Part shown: positions 1 to 25,600 of the stretch, in pieces | Layout of the letters: each line of letters starts with the position of its first letter | How positions within the stretch are numbered: the first letter of the stretch is position 1 | Assembly (NCBI RefSeq): GCF_024679095.1 | Contig: NW_026112131.1 | Location: 238,501-302,500 of the forward strand | Length of the DNA stretch: 64,000 nucleotides | Reading direction: 5' to 3' | Source: Eriocheir sinensis | Taxonomy: Eukaryota > Arthropoda > Malacostraca > Decapoda > Varunidae | Notes under the pieces: model-generated | The model's database searches: none | What the model was told of the DNA's origin: nothing | Seen by the model: the letters and a program-made list of their open reading frames with translations, nothing else | Position numbers and translations under genes: made by a program

Positions 1-175
1 ATATTAATTTTCATACAAATTTACATTATTTTATTAATATTCTGTGTATTCTGTGTATTTTGTTACGATTTTACATTATTCTATTTGTGTTTTGTATATA
101 TTTTTATATATATTTACATCATTTAATGTATATTTGTATATATATTTTCATACAAATTTACGTTATTTTATGTAA
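1..175 (+). repeat. 45-bp AT satellite, T-rich strand on plus
   Basis: This is a short end of a satellite block whose T-rich strand reads left to right, with monomers such as tacaaatttacattatttta. It stops near 175-185, where the sequence turns into the opposite orientation. There is no gene here. Confidence 0.85.
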
Positions 176-7598
<7,423 letters not shown>

Positions 7599-10500
7599 TA
7601 TTTTATGTGAATTTTGTATATCTATTTTCATACAAATTTAATTACTTTTGTGTATTTTTGTATATAGTTTTATACAAATTTACGTTATTTTATGTGTATT
7701 TTGTATATTTATATATATACAAATACACATTCTTTTATTGGTATTTTGTTTATTTATTTTGATTCGAGTTTACATTATTTTGTGCGTATTTTGTATACAT
7801 TTTTTTATACGTATTTATTATGTGTATTTTGTATATATATTTTTATTGAAATCTACGTTACATTGTTTTATATGTATTTTGCATATCTATTTCAATATAA
7901 ATTTACCTTATTATATGTGCATTTTTTATATTTACTTTAATACATATTTAATTTTTTTATATGTATTTTGGTATATACATTTTTATAAAAAAATGCTTTA
8001 TTTTATGGGTATTTTGCTTCTTTATTTTCATACAAATTTACATTATTTTATTAATATTCTGTGTATTTATTTTGATACGATTTTACATTATTCTATTTGG
8101 GTTTTGTATATATATTTTTTTATACATATTTACATTATTTAATGTGTATTTTGTATTTAAATTTACGTTATTTTAAGTGTATTTGTTTATGTATTTGCAT
8201 TCAAATTTACATTATTCTATGTGTATTTTGTAAATGTATCTCAATACAAAGTCACCTAATTTTATGTGTATTTTGTATATTTATTTGCAAACAAATTTAA
8301 ATTATTTTTGTGTATTTTTGTATATAGTTTTAAACAAATTTACATTATTTTATGTGTATTTTGTATATCTATTTTCATACAAATACACATTCTTTTATTT
8401 ATATTTTGTTTATTTATTTTGACGCGAATTTACGTTATTTAATGTGTATTTTGTATATATATTTTTATACGTATTTACATCATTTCATGTGTATTTTGTA
8501 TATATATTTCTATAGAAATCTAAGTTATTTTATGTGTATTCGTATATAGATTTTGAAACAAATTTACACTTTTATGTGTATGTTGCAAATTTTTTCAAAA
8601 CAAATTTACCTTAATGTTTATGAATTTTGTATATTAATTTATAACAAATTTAATTATTGAATGTGTGTTTTTGTATATGTATTTTTATTAAAATATGCTT
8701 TATTTTATGGGTATTTCGCATCTTTATTTTCATAGAAATTTACATTATTTTATTGATATTCTGTGTATTTATTTTGATCCGATTTTACATTATTGTATGT
8801 GTATTTTATAAATATATTTTATACAAATGTACGTTATTTTATGTGTATTTGTTTTCATTTCATACAAATTAACATTATTTTATGTGCATTTTGTACATGT
8901 ATTTAAAGACAAATTTAACTAATTATATATGTATTTTGTATATCTATTTTCATTCAAATTGAGATTATTTTTGTTTTGTTTTTGTTTATATTTTTATACA
9001 AATTTTCGTTATTTTATGTGTATTTTGTATATTTATTTTCCTACAAATATACGTGCTTTTATCGGAATTTTGTTTGTTTATTTTGATACGAATTTACATT
9101 ATTTTAAGTGTATTTGGTATATATATTTTTATACTAGTTACATCATTTTATATGTATTTTGTATGTATATTTTCATAGAAATTTACCCTATTTAATGTGT
9201 ATTCGTATATATATTTTGATACAAATTTATATTATTGATGTGTATTTTGTATATCTATTTCAATACAAAATTATTTTACTGTATGTGCATTTTGTGTATT
9301 TATTTCAATACAAATTTAATTGTTTAATGTGTACTTTTGTATATATATTTTTATGCATATATGCGTTATTATTTGGGTATTTTGCATCTTTATTTTCATG
9401 AAAATTTACATTATTTTATTGATATTCTGTTTATTTATTTTGATACATTTTAACATTAATCTATGTGTATTTTGTATATATATTTTTTTACATATTTACA
9501 TTATTTAATGTATATTTTGTATATATATTTTATCCAAATTTACGTTATTTTATGTGTATTTGATTATATATTTTCATACAAATTTACATTATTTTATGTG
9601 TATTTTGTGTATGTATTTCAATGCAAATTTGCCTAACTTTATGTGTATTTTGCATATCTATTTTCAAACAAATTTAAATTATGTTTCTGTATTTTTTAAT
9701 TTATTTTTATACAAATTTTAGTTATTTTATTTGTATTTTGTATATATATTTTCCTACAAATATACATTCTTTTATTGGAATTTTGTTTATTTATTTTGAT
9801 ACCAGTTCACATTATTTTATATGTATTTTGTATATAATAATTTTCTACGTATTTATATTATTTTGTATATATATTTTAATAAAAATTTACATTATTTTAT
9901 TGTGTGTATTCGTATTTATTTTGATACAAATTTTATACAAATACAAGTTATTTTATGTGTATTTGTATATATATTTTCATACAAATTTATATTATTTTAT
10001 GTGTATCTTTACATATTTTTCATTACAAATTTACTTTATTTTATGATTATTTTGTATATTTATTTCAATCAATCTTTAATTATTTTATGTGTATATTTGT
10101 ATTTGTATTTAGATAATTTTATGTGTATTTTCTATATATATTTTCATCCAAAATTGCATTATTTTATTGGTATTTTCTTAATTTAACTCGATACGAATTT
10201 AGATTTTTTCATAGGTATTTTGTATACATTTTTTTATACTCATTTACATTATCTAATGTGTGTTTTGTATATATATTTTTTATGCAAATTTACTTTATTT
10301 TATGTCAATTTTTGTACATATAATTTTATAAAAATTTGCGTTATTTTATGAGTATTTTGAATATATTTTCTCATACAAATTTACATTATTTTATTGGTAT
10401 TTTATTCATTTATTTTGATACGAATTACATGATTATGTGTGTATTTTCTACATATTTTTAATACGTATTTACATTATTTAATGTGTATTTTGTTTATATA

Positions 10501-11509
10501 TTTTTATACAAACTTACGTTATTATATGTGTATTTGTATAAATATTTTGATAGAAATTTACATTGTTTTATGTATTTTGTATATATATTTCAACTCAAAT
10601 TTAGCTTATTTTATGTGTATTTTGTATATCTATTTTCACCCAAATTTAATTACTTTTGTGTATTTTTGCATATAGTTTTATATAAATTTACGTTATTTTA
10701 TGTGTATTTTGTATATTTATATTTATACAAATACACATTCTTTTATTAGTATTTTGTTTATTTATTTTGATGCGAGTTTATATTAGTTTATGTGTATTTT
10801 GTATACCTTTTTTATACGTATTTACTTCATTTTATGTGTATTTTGTATATATATTTTCATAGAAATCTACGTTATTTATGTGTATTCGTATATATATTTT
10901 GACACAAATTTACATTGTTTTATATGTATTTTGCATATCTATTTCAATACAAATTTACCTTATTATGTGTGCATTTTGTATATTTATTTTAATACAAATT
11001 CAAATATTTTATGTGTCTTGGTATATATATTTTTATAAAAAATGCGTTAATTTATGTTTTTTTTGCATCTGAATTTTCATATAAATTTACATTATTTTAT
11101 TAATATTATGTGTATTTATTTTGATACGATTTTACATTATTCTATTTGTGTTTTGTTTATATTTCTTTATACATATTTACATTATTTAATGTATATTTTG
11201 TATATATATTTTATACAAATTTACGTTATTTTAAGTGTATTTGTTTATATATTTTCATTCAAATTTACATTATTTTATGAGTATTTTGTAAATGTATCTC
11301 AATACAAATTTACCTAATTTTATGTGTATTTTGTATATTTATTTTCATACAAATTTAAATTATTTCTGTGTATTTTTTTTATAGTTTTATACAAATTTAG
11401 GTGATTTTATGTGTATATTGTATATCTATTTTCATACAAATACACATTCTTTTATTGATATTTTGCTTATTTATTTTAACGCGAATTTACATTATTTAAT
11501 GTGTATTTT

Positions 11510-11816
<307 letters not shown>

Positions 11817-13909
11817 CGTGTTTATATCTTTTCATGTGTATTTTGTATATATATTTCTATAGAAATGTACGTTGATTTATGAGTATTCGTATATAGATTT
11901 TGAAACAAATTTACAATGTTTTATGTGTATTTTGCATATTTTTTCAATACAAATCTATCTTATTGTGTATGCATTTTGTATATTAATTTAAAAAAAATTG
12001 ATTAATATATGTGTATTTTTGTATATGTAATTTTTATAAAAATATGCTTTATTATATTGGCATTTTGCATCTTTATTTTCATTCAAATTTACTTTATTTT
12101 ATTGATATTCTCTGTATTGATTTTGATACGATTTTACATTATTCTATGTGTATTTTGTATATATATTTTATACAAATTTACATTACTCTATGTGTGTTTG
12201 CTTTCATTTCATTCAAAATTACATTATGTTATGTGTATTTTGAACATGTATTTAAATACAAATTTAACTAATTATATGTGTATTTTGTAAATCTATTTTT
12301 ATACAAATTGAAATTAATTTTGTGTTTTTTTATATATTTTTATATAAATTTTCGTTATTTTATGTGTATTTTGAATATTTATTTTCCTACAAATATACGT
12401 TCTTTTATCGAACTTTTGTTTATCTATTTTGACACGAATTTACATTAATTGAGGTATATTTGGTATATATATTCTTATACCTATTTACATCATTTTATAT
12501 GTATTTTGTATGAATATTTTCATAGAAATTTACTCTATTTTATGATTATTCGTAAATATATTTTGATACAAATTTACATTATTGATGTGAATTTTCTATA
12601 TGTATTTCAATACAAATTTACTTTATTGTATATGCATTTTGTATATTTATTTTAATACAAATTCAATTATTTTATATGTATTTTTGTATATATATTTTTA
12701 TACAATTATGCGTTATTATATGAGTATTTTGCATCTTTATTTTCATACAAATTAACATTATTTTATTGATATTCTGTTTATTTATTTTGATACGATTTAA
12801 CATTATTCCATGTGTATTTTGTATATATATGTTTACACATATTTATAACATTTAATGTATATTTTGTATATATATATTTTATCCAAATTTACATTATTTT
12901 ATGTGTATGTTTATATATTTTCATACAAATTTACATTGTTTTATGTGTGTTTTGTATATGTATTTCAATACAAATTTGCCTAATTTTTAAACAAATTTAA
13001 ATTATTTTTGTGTATTTTTGTATATATTTTTATACAAATTTTAGTTATTTTATTTGTATTTTGTACATATATTTTCCTACAAATATACATTCTTTTATTG
13101 GAATTTTGTTGATTTATTTTGATACGAATTTACATTACTTTATGTGTGTTTTGTATATATATTTTTCTACGTATTTACACTATTTTATATGTATTTTGCA
13201 TATATATTTTCATAAAAATTTACGTTATTTTATTGTGTATATTCGTATATATTTTGATACAAATTTCATACAAATTCATGTTATTTTATGTGTATTTGAA
13301 TATATATTTTCATATAAATTTACATTATTTTATATGTATTTTTACATATATTTCATTACAAATTTACTATATTTTATGTTTATTTTATATATTCATTTCA
13401 TGCAATTTTAGATTATTTTATGTGTATATTTGTATTTGTATTTAGGTTATTTTATGTGTATTTTTTATATATATTTTTATCCAAAATTACATTATTTTAT
13501 TGTTATTTTGTTAATTTAATTCGATACGAATTTAGATTATTTCAAAGGTATTTTGTATACATGTTTTTATACGTTTTTTCATTATTTAATGTGTGTTTTG
13601 TATATATATTTTTATGCAAATTTACTTTATTTTATATGCATTTTTGTACATATATTTTTAAAGAAATTAACGTTATTTTATGTTTATTTTTTATATGTTT
13701 TCTCATACAAATTTACATTACATTATTAGTATTTTTTCATTTAATTTGATACGAATTACATGATTATATGTGTATTTTGTACATATTTTTTTATAAGTAT
13801 TTACATTATTTAATGTGTATTTTGTTTAAGTATTTTTATACAAATTTACTTTATTATATGAATATTTGTATAAATATTTTGTTACAAATTTACCTTATTT
13901 GATGTATTT

Positions 13910-14044
<135 letters not shown>

Positions 14045-15905
14045 CAATTCAAACATAGCTTATTTTATGTGTATTTTGTATATCTATTTTCATACAAATT
14101 TAACTACTTTTGTGTATTTTTGTATATAGTTTTATATAAATTTACGTAATTTTATGTGTATTTTTTATATTTATATTTATACAAATACACATTCTTTTAT
14201 TGGTATTTTGTTTATTTATTTTTATACGAATTTACATTATTTTATGTGTATTTTGTATACATTTTTTTATACGTATTTACTTCATTTTATGTATATTTTG
14301 TATATATATTTTTATAGAAATCTACGTTATTTTATGTGTATTCGTATTTATATTTTGAAATAAATTTACATTGTTTTATATGTATTTTGCATATCTACGT
14401 ATTTCAATATAAATTTACCTTATTGTATGAGCATTTTGTATATTTATTTTAATACAAATTTAATTTTCTTATATGTATTTTGGTATATATATTTTTATAA
14501 AAAAATGCGTTATTTTATGGGTATTTTGGTTCTTTATTTTCATAGAAATTTACATTATTTTATTAATATTCTGTTTATTTATTTTGATACGATTTTACAT
14601 TATTCTATTTGGGTTTTGTATATATTTTTTTATACATATTAACATTACTTAATGTGTATTTTGTATACAAATTTACATTATTTTAAGTGTATTTGTTTAT
14701 GTATTTTCATTCAAATTTACATTATTTTATGTGTATTTTGTAAATGTATTTCAATACAAATTTACCTAATTTTATGTGTATTTTGTATATTTATTTTCAA
14801 ACAAATTTTAAATATTTTTGTGTATTTTTGTATATAGTTTTATACAAATTTAGGTTATTTTATGTGTGTATTGTGTATGTATTTTCATACAAATACACAT
14901 TCTTTTATTAATATTTTGATTATTTATTTTGACTCGAATTTACATTATTTAATGTGTATTTTGTATATATATTTTTATACGTATTTACATCATTTCATGA
15001 GTATTTTGTATATATATTTCTATAGAAATCTGCGTTATTTTATGTGTATTCGTATATATATTTTTTCAATACAAATTTTTCTTATTGTATGTGCATTTTG
15101 TATATTAATTTTAATTCAAATTTAATTATTCTATGTTTATTTTTGTATTTGTTTTTTTATAAAATTTGCTTTATTTTATGGGAATTTTGCATCTTTATTT
15201 TCATACAAATTTACATTATTTTATTACTATTCTGTGTATTTATTTTGATACGATTCTACATTATTCTATGTGTATTTTGTATATATATTTTATACAAATG
15301 CACGTTATTTTCTGTGTATTTGTTTTCATTTCATACAAATTTTACATTATTTTATGTGTACTTTGTACATGTATTTAAAGACAAATTTAACTAATTATAT
15401 GTGTATTTTGTATATCTATTTTCATACAAATTGAAGTTATTTTTGTGTTATTTTATGTGTATTTTGTATATTTATTTTCCTACAAATATACCTTCTTTTA
15501 TCGGAATTTTGTTTGTTTATTTTGATACGAATTTACATTATTTTAGGTGTATTTGGTATGTATATTTTTATACTATTTACATCATTTTATATGTATTTTG
15601 TATGTATATTTTCTAGAAATTTACTCTATTTTATGTGTATTCGTATATATATTTTGATACAAATTTACATTATTGATGTGTATTTTGCATATCTATTTCA
15701 ATACAAATTTACTTTATTGTATGTGCATTTTGTATATTTATTTCAATACAAATTTAATTATTTCATGTGTATTTTTGTATAAATATTTTTATGCATATAT
15801 GCGTTATTATATGGGTATTATGCATCTTTATTTTCATACAAATTTACATTATTTTATTGATATTCTGTTTATTTATTTTGATACGATTTAACATTATTCT
15901 ATGTG

Positions 15906-16127
<222 letters not shown>

Positions 16128-17055
16128 TTATACATATTTACATTAATTAATGTATATTTTGTATATATATTTTTTTCCAAATTTCCGTTATTTTATTTTT
16201 ATTTGTTTATATATTTTTGTACAAATTTACATTATTTTATGTGTATTTTGTATATGTATTTCAATGCAAATTTGCCTAACTTTATGTGTATTTTGCATAT
16301 TTATTTTCAAACAAATTTAAATTATTTTTTTGTATTTATGTATTTATTTTTATACTAATTTTAGTCATTTTATTTGTATTTTGTATATATATTTTCCTAC
16401 AAATATACATTCTTTTATTGGAATTTTGTTTATTTATTTTGATACGAGTTTACATTATTTTATGTGTATTTTGTATACATATTTTTCTACGTATTTACAT
16501 TATTTTATGTGTATTTTGTTTATATATTCTAATAAAAATTTATATTATTTTATAGTGTGTATTCGTATTAATTTTGATACAAATTTTATACAAATTCATG
16601 TTATTTTATGTGTATTTGTATATATATATTTTCACACAAATTTATATTATTTTATGTGTATTTTTACATATTATTCATTACAAATTTACGTTATTTTATG
16701 ATTATTTTGTATATTTACTTCATTCAATCTTAAATTATTTTATGTGTATATTTGTATTTGTATTGAGGTAATTTCATGTGTATTTTCTATATATATTTTC
16801 ATCCAAAATTAATTTATTTTATTGGTATTTTCTTAATTTAACTCGATACGAATTTAGATTTTTTCATAGGTATTTTGTATACATATTTTTATACTCATTT
16901 ACATTATCTAAAGTGTGTTTTGTATATATATTTTTATACAAATATGTGTTATTATATGGGTATTTTGCATCTTTATTTTAATACATATGTACATTATTTT
17001 ATTGATATTCTGTTTATTTATTTTGATACGATTTAACATTATTCTGTGTGTATTT

Positions 17056-17161
<106 letters not shown>

Positions 17162-19824
17162 TACATATTTAGATTATTTAATGTTTATTTTGTACATATG
17201 TTTCATTAAAATTTTCGTTATTTTATTTGTATTTGTTTATATATTTTCTTACAAATTTATATTTTTTTATGTGTATTTTGTATATGTATTTCAATACAAA
17301 TTTGCCTAATTTTATGTGTATTTTGGATATCTATTTTCAAACAAATTTAAATTATTATTGTGTATTTTTGTATTTATTTTTATACAAATTTTAGTTATTT
17401 TATTTGTATTTTGTATATATTTTTTCCTACAAATATACATTCTTTTATTGGAGTTTTGTTTATTTATTTTGATACGAACTTTCAATATTTTATGTGTATT
17501 TTGTATATATATTTTTCTACGTATTTAAATTATTTTGGGAGTATTTTGTATATATTTTTTCATAAAAATTTACGTTATTTTATTGTGTGTATTCATATAT
17601 ATTTTCATACAAATTTTCTACAAATTCATGTTATTTTATCTGTATTTGTCTATATATTTTCATACAAATTTATATTATTTTATATCTATTTTTATATATA
17701 TTTCATTACGAATTTACCCTATTTTATGTTTATTTTGTATATTTATTTCATTCAATTTTAAATTATTTTATGTGTATAATTGTATTTGTATTTAGGTTAT
17801 TTTATGTGTATTTTCTATATATTTTCATTTAAAATTACATTATTTTATTGGTATTTTCTTAATTCAATTCGATACGAATTTAGATTATTTCATAGGTTTT
17901 TGTATACATATTTTTATACTTATTTACATTATCTAATGTGTTTTGTATATATATTTATATGCAAATTTATTTAATGTGCATTTTTGTACATATATTTTTA
18001 TAGAAATTTGCGTTATTTTATGTGTATTTTGTATATGTTTTCTCATACAAATTTATATTATTTCATTGGTATTTTGTTTATTTATTTTAATACGAATTAC
18101 ATGATTATATGTGTATTCTGTGCATATTTTTTATATGTATTTACATTATTTAATGTGTATTTTGTTTATATATTTTAATACAAATTTACGTTATTATATG
18201 TGTATTTGTATAAATATTTTGATACAAATTTACTTTATTTTATGTATTTTGTAGATATATTTCAATTCAAATTTATCTTTTTTTGTGTGTATTTTGTATA
18301 TCTATTTTCATATAAATTTAATGACTTCTTTGTATTTTTGTATATAGTTTTATATAAATTTACGTTATTTTATGTGTATTTCGTATATTTATATTTATAC
18401 AAATACAATTTTTTTTATTGGTATTTTGTTTATTTATTTTGATACGAGTTTACATTATTTTAAGTGTATTTTGTATACATTTTGTTATACGTATTTACAT
18501 CATTTTATGTGTCTTTTGTATATATATTTTTATAGAAAGCTACATTATTTTATGTGTATTCGTATATATATTTTGAAACAAATTTACATTGTTTTATATG
18601 TATTTTGCATATCTATTTCAATGCATATTTACCTTATTGTATGTGTATTTTGTATATTTATTTTAATACAAATTAAATTTTTTATGTGTATATTTGTATA
18701 TATATTTTGATAAAAAAAGGCGTTATTTATTGGGTATCTTGCTTCTTTATTTTCATACAAATTTACATTATTTTATTAATATTCTGTGTATTTATTTTGA
18801 TACGATTTTACATTATTCTATTTGTGTTTTGTATATATTTTTCTATACATATTTACATTATTTAATTTGTATTTTGTATATATATTTTATAAAAATTTAC
18901 GTTATTTTAAGTGTATTTGTTTATGTATTTTTATTCAAATTTACATTATATTATGTGTATTTTGTATATGTATTTCAATACAAATTTAACTAATTTTATG
19001 TGTATGTTGTATATTTATTTTCATAGATATTTATTTCACGTGTATTTTGTATAGCTATTTTCATACAAATACACATTCTTTTATTGATATTTTGTTTATT
19101 TATTTTGAAGCGAGTTTACAGAATTTAATGTGTATTTTGTATATATATTTTTATACGTATTTACATCATTTCATGTGTATTTTGTATATATATTTCTATA
19201 GAAATCTACGTTATTTTATGTGTATTCGAATATATATTTTGAAACAAATTTAAACTGTTTTATTAGTATTTTGCATATTTTTTCAATACAAATTTACCTT
19301 GTTGTATGTGCATTTTATATATTAATTTTAATACAAATTTAATTATTCTATGTGTATTTTTGTATATGTATTTTTAAAAAAATATGATTTATTTTATTGT
19401 TATTTTGCATCTTTATTTTCATACAAATATATATGACTTTATTGATATTCTGTGTATATATTTTGATGAGATTTTACTTTATTCTATGTGTATTTTGTTT
19501 ATATATTTTAAACAAATGTACGTTAATTTATGTGAATTTGTTTTCATTTCATACAAATTTACATTATTTTATGTGTACTTTGTATATGTATTTAAATACA
19601 AATTTAACTAATTATATGTGTATTTTGTATATCTATTTTCATACAAATTGAAATTATTGTTGTGTTTCTTTTTTTGTATATATTTTTATACAAATTTTCG
19701 TTATTTTATGTGTAATTTCTATATTTATTTTCCTACACATATACGTTCTTTTATCAAAATTTTGTTTATTTATTTATGTGTATTTTGTATATATTTTTCT
19801 ACGGATTTAAATTATTTTGTGTGT

Positions 19825-19972
<148 letters not shown>

Positions 19973-22538
19973 CATAAAAATTTACGTTATTTTATTGTGT
20001 GTATTCGTATATATTTTGATACAAATTTTATACAAATTCATGTTATTTTATGTGTATTTGTATATATATTTTCATACAAATTTATATTATTTAATGTGTA
20101 TTCTTACATATATTTCATTACAAATTTACCTTATTTTATGTTTATTTTGTATATTTATTTTATTCAATTTTAAATTATTTCATGTGTATATTTGTATTTG
20201 TATTTAGGTTACTTTATGTGTGTTTTCTATATATATTTTCATCCAAAATTACATAATTTTATTGGTATTTTCTTAATTTAATTCGATACGAATTTAGATT
20301 ATTTTATAGCTAATTTGTATACATATGTTTATACTCATTTACATTATGTAATGTTTTCATAATGATTTACATTATGTGTGTTTTGTATATATTTTTTAAT
20401 GCAAATTTTTTTTATGTGCATTTTTGTACATATATTTTTATAGAAATTTGCGTTATTTTTTGTGTATTTTGTATATGTTTTCTCATAAAAATTTACATTA
20501 TTTTATTGGTATTTTGTTTATTTATTTTGATACGAATTACATGATTATATATGTATTTTGTACATATTTTTTTATACGTATTTACATTATTTAATGTGTA
20601 TTTTGTTTATATATTTTTATATAAAATTTACGTAACTATATGTGTATTTGTAAAAATATTTTGATACATATTTAATTTATTTTATGTATTTCGTACATAT
20701 ATTTCAATTCAAATTAAGCTTATTTTGTGTGTATTTTATATATCTATTTTCATATAAATTTAATTACTTCTGTGTATTTTTGTATATAGTTTTATATAAA
20801 TTTAAGTTATTTTATGTGCATTTTGTATATTTATATTTATACAAATACACATTTTTTTATTGGTATTTTGTTTATTTATATTTATACGAATTTACATTAT
20901 TTTATGTGTATTTTGTATACATTTTTTATACGTATTTATTTAATTTTATGTGTATTTTGTATATGTATTTTTATAGAAATCTACGCTATTTTATATGTAT
21001 TCGTATATATATTTTGAATCAAATTTACATTATTTTATATTTATTTTGCATATCTATTTCAATACAAATTTACATTATTGTATGTGCATTTTGTATATTT
21101 ATTTTAATACAAATTAAAATATTTGATGTGTATTTTGGTATCTATCAAAAAAAAAAAGCGTTATTTTATAGGTATTTTGCATCTTAATTTTCATACAAAT
21201 TTACATTATTTTATTAATATTCTGTGTATATATTTTGATAAGATTTTATATTATTCTATTTGTGTTTTGTATAAATTTATTAATACATATTTACATTATT
21301 TAATGTATATTTTGAAAATATATTTCATACAAATTTACGTTATTTTATGTGTATTTGTTTATATATTTTCATTCAAATTTACATTATTTCATGTGTATTT
21401 TGTATATGTATTTCAATACAAATTTACCTAATTTTATGTGTATTTTGTATATTTCTTTTCATACAAATTTAAACTATTTTTGTGTATTTTTATACATAGT
21501 TTTATACAAATTTAGGTTATTTTATGTACGCATTTACATTATTTAATGTGTGTTTTTTATATATATTTTTATGCAAATTTAATTTATTTTACGTTCATTT
21601 TTGTACATATATTTTTATAGAAATTTGCGTTATTTTATATGTATTTGTATGTTTTCTCATACAAATTTACATTATTTTATTGCTATTTTGTTTATTTAGT
21701 TTGATACGAATTACATGATTATATGTGTATTTTGTACATATTTTTTATACGTATTTACATTCCTTAATGTGTATTTTGTTTATTCATTTTTAAATAAATT
21801 TACGTTTTTATATGTATTTTTATAAATATTTTGATAAAAATATACATTATTTTATATATTTTGTATATACATTTCAATTCAAATTTAGCTTATCTATTTC
21901 CATACGAATTTAATTACTTCTGTGTATTTTTGTATATAGTTTTATACAAATTTACACTATTGTATGTGTATTTTGTGTATTTATATTTATACAAATACAC
22001 ATTCTTTTAGTGGTATTTTGTTTTTTTTATTTTGATACGAATTTACATTATTTTATGTGTATTTTGTATACATTTACTTCATTTTCTGTGTATTTTGTAT
22101 ATATATTTTTAACGAAAACTACGTTATTTTATGTGTCTTCTTATATATATATTTTGAAACAAATTTACATTGTTTTCAATGTATTTTGCATAAATATTTC
22201 AAAACAAATTTAACTTATTGTATGTGCATTTTGTATATTTATTGTAATACAAATTTAAATATCTTATGTGTATTTTGGTATATATATTTTTATAAAAAAT
22301 GCGTTATTTAAAGGGTATTTTGCATCTTTATTTTCATACAAATTTACATTGTTTTATTAATATTCTGTGTATTTATTTTGATACGATTTTACATTATTCT
22401 ATTTGTGTTTTGTATATATTTTTTTATACATATTTACGTTATTTTATGTGTATTTTGTATATTTTAAAACAAATTTACGTTATTTTATGCGCATCTGTTA
22501 AAATATTTTGATACAAATTTACATGATTTTATGTATTT

Positions 22539-22693
<155 letters not shown>

Positions 22694-25600
22694 CAATACA
22701 AATTTAGTTTATTTTATATATATTTTGTATATCTATTTTGATACAAATTAAAATTACTATTGTGCATTTTTGTATATAGTTTAATACAAATTTACGTAAT
22801 CTTATGTTTATTTTGTATATTTATTTTCATACAAATTCACATTCTTTTATTGGTATTTTGTTTATTTATTTTGGTACGAATTTACATTATTTTATGTGTA
22901 TTTTGTATATATATTTTTATACGTATTTATATCATTTTATGTGTATTTTTTATTTGTATTTTTAAAGAAATTTACGTTTTTTTATGTGTATTCGTATATA
23001 TATTTTGAGACAAATTTACATTGTTTGATGTGTGTTTTTATCATATCTATTTCAATACAAATTTATCATATTGTATGTGTATTTTTTATATTTATTTTAA
23101 TACAAATTTAATTATTTGATGTGTATTTTTGTATATATGTTTCTATAAAAACATGTTTTTTTTTTTAATGGGCATTTTGCATCTTTATTTTCATTCAAAT
23201 TTACATTATTTGATTGATATTCTGTGTATTTATTTTGATACGATTTTACATTGTTCTTTTTGTATTTTGTATATATTTTATTTTACATATTTACATTATT
23301 TAATGTGCATTTTCTATATATATTTTATACAAACATACGTTACTTTATGTCTATTTGTTTATATATTTTCATACAAATTTACATTATTTTATGTGTATTT
23401 TGTATATGTATTTCAATACAAATTTACCTAATTTTATGTGGATTTTCTATATCTATTTTCATACAAATTGAAATTATTTTTGTGTTTCTTTGTATGTATT
23501 TTAATACAAATTTTATGTTTTTTTTATATATTATTTTGTATATTGATTTTCCTAAATATATATATTCTTTTATTGAAATTTAGTTTATTGAATTTGATAC
23601 GAATTTACCTTATTTTAGGTGTATTTTGTATATAATTTTTAATACGTATTTACATCATTTTATGTGTATTTTGAATATTTATTTCAATACAAATTTACCT
23701 TATTGTATGTGCATTTTGTATATTTATTTTAATACAAATTTAATTACTTTATGTGTATTTTTGTGTATATATTTTTATACAAATATGCGTTATTTTATGG
23801 GTATTTTGATTCTTTATTTTCATAGAAATTTACATTATTTTATTGATATTCTGTTCATTTATATTGATACGATCTTACATTATTCTATGTGTATTTTGTA
23901 TATATTTTATTATACATTTTTCCTTACTTTAATGTGTATTTTGTATATATATTTTATACAAATTTACGTTACGTTACGTTATGTTACGTGTATTTGTTGA
24001 TATATGTTGACACAAATTTACAATATCTTATGGGTATTTTGTATATATATTTCAAAAGAAATTTACCTAGTTTTATGTGTATTTTGTATATCTTTTTCAT
24101 ATAAATTCAAATTATTTCTGGGTATTTTTATATATTTTAATCGAAATTTTACTTATGTTATGTGTATTTTGTAAATTTATTTTCATTCAAATATATATTA
24201 TTTCATTGGTATTTTGTTGATTTATTTTGATAAGAATTTACATTATTTTATATGTACTTTGTATATATATTTTTATACATTATTTAATGTTTATTTTGAA
24301 TATATATTTTTATACTAATTCATGTTATTTTATGTGTATTTGTATATATATTATCATACAAATTTATATTATTTTATGTGTATTTTGTACATATATTTCA
24401 TTACAAATTTACCTTATTTTGTGTTTATTTTGTATATTTATTTCATTCAATTTTAAATTATTTTATGTATATATTTGTATTTGTATTTAGGTTATTTTAT
24501 GTGTATTTTCTAAAAATTCATCCAAAATTCCACTATTTTTTTGGTATTTTGTTAATTTAATTCGATACGAATTTAGATTATTTCATTGGTATTTTGTATA
24601 CATATTTTTATACGCATTAACATTATTTAATGTGTGTTTTCTATATATATTTTTATGCAAATTTACTTAAAATAAAGCATATTTTTATAAAAATACATAT
24701 ACAAAAGTACACATAGAATAATAGAATTTGTATTAAAATTAATATACAACATGCACATACAATAAGGTAAATTTGTATTGAAAAAATATGCAAAATGCAC
24801 ATAAAACAATGTAAATTTGTTACAAAATATATATACGAATACACATAAAATAACGTAAATTTGTATAAAATATATATGCAAGATACACACTAAATAATGT
24901 AAATGTGTAAAAAAAAATATATATATACAAAAAACAAATAGAATAATGTAAAATCGTATCAAAATAAATACACAGAATATCAATAAAATAATGTAAATTT
25001 GTAAAAAAATAAAGATGCAAAATTCCCATAAAATAGCGTATTTTTTATAAAAATATAAATACCAAAATACACATATAATATTTAAATTTGTATTGTAATA
25101 AATATACAAAATGCACATACAGTAAGGTAAATTTGTATTGAAAGAGATATTCAAAAATACATATAAAACAATGTAAATTTGTTTCAAAATATATATATGA
25201 AAACACTTAAAATAACGTAGATTTCTATAAAAACATATATACAAAATACACATAAAATTAAGTAAATACGCATAAAAAAAATGTATACAAAATACACATA
25301 AAATAATGTAAATTCGAATCTAAATAAATAAACAAAAAACCAACAAAAGAATGTGTATTTGTATAAATATAAATATACAGAATACACATAAAATAAAATA
25401 AATTTGTATAAAACTATATACAAAAATACACAGAAGTAAATAAATTTGTATGAAAATAGATATACAAAATACACATAAAATAAGCTAAATTTGAATTGAA
25501 ATATATATACAAAATATATAAAATAATGTAAATTTGTATCAAAATATTTATACAAATACACACATAATAACGTAAATTTGTATAAAAATATAAAACAAAA

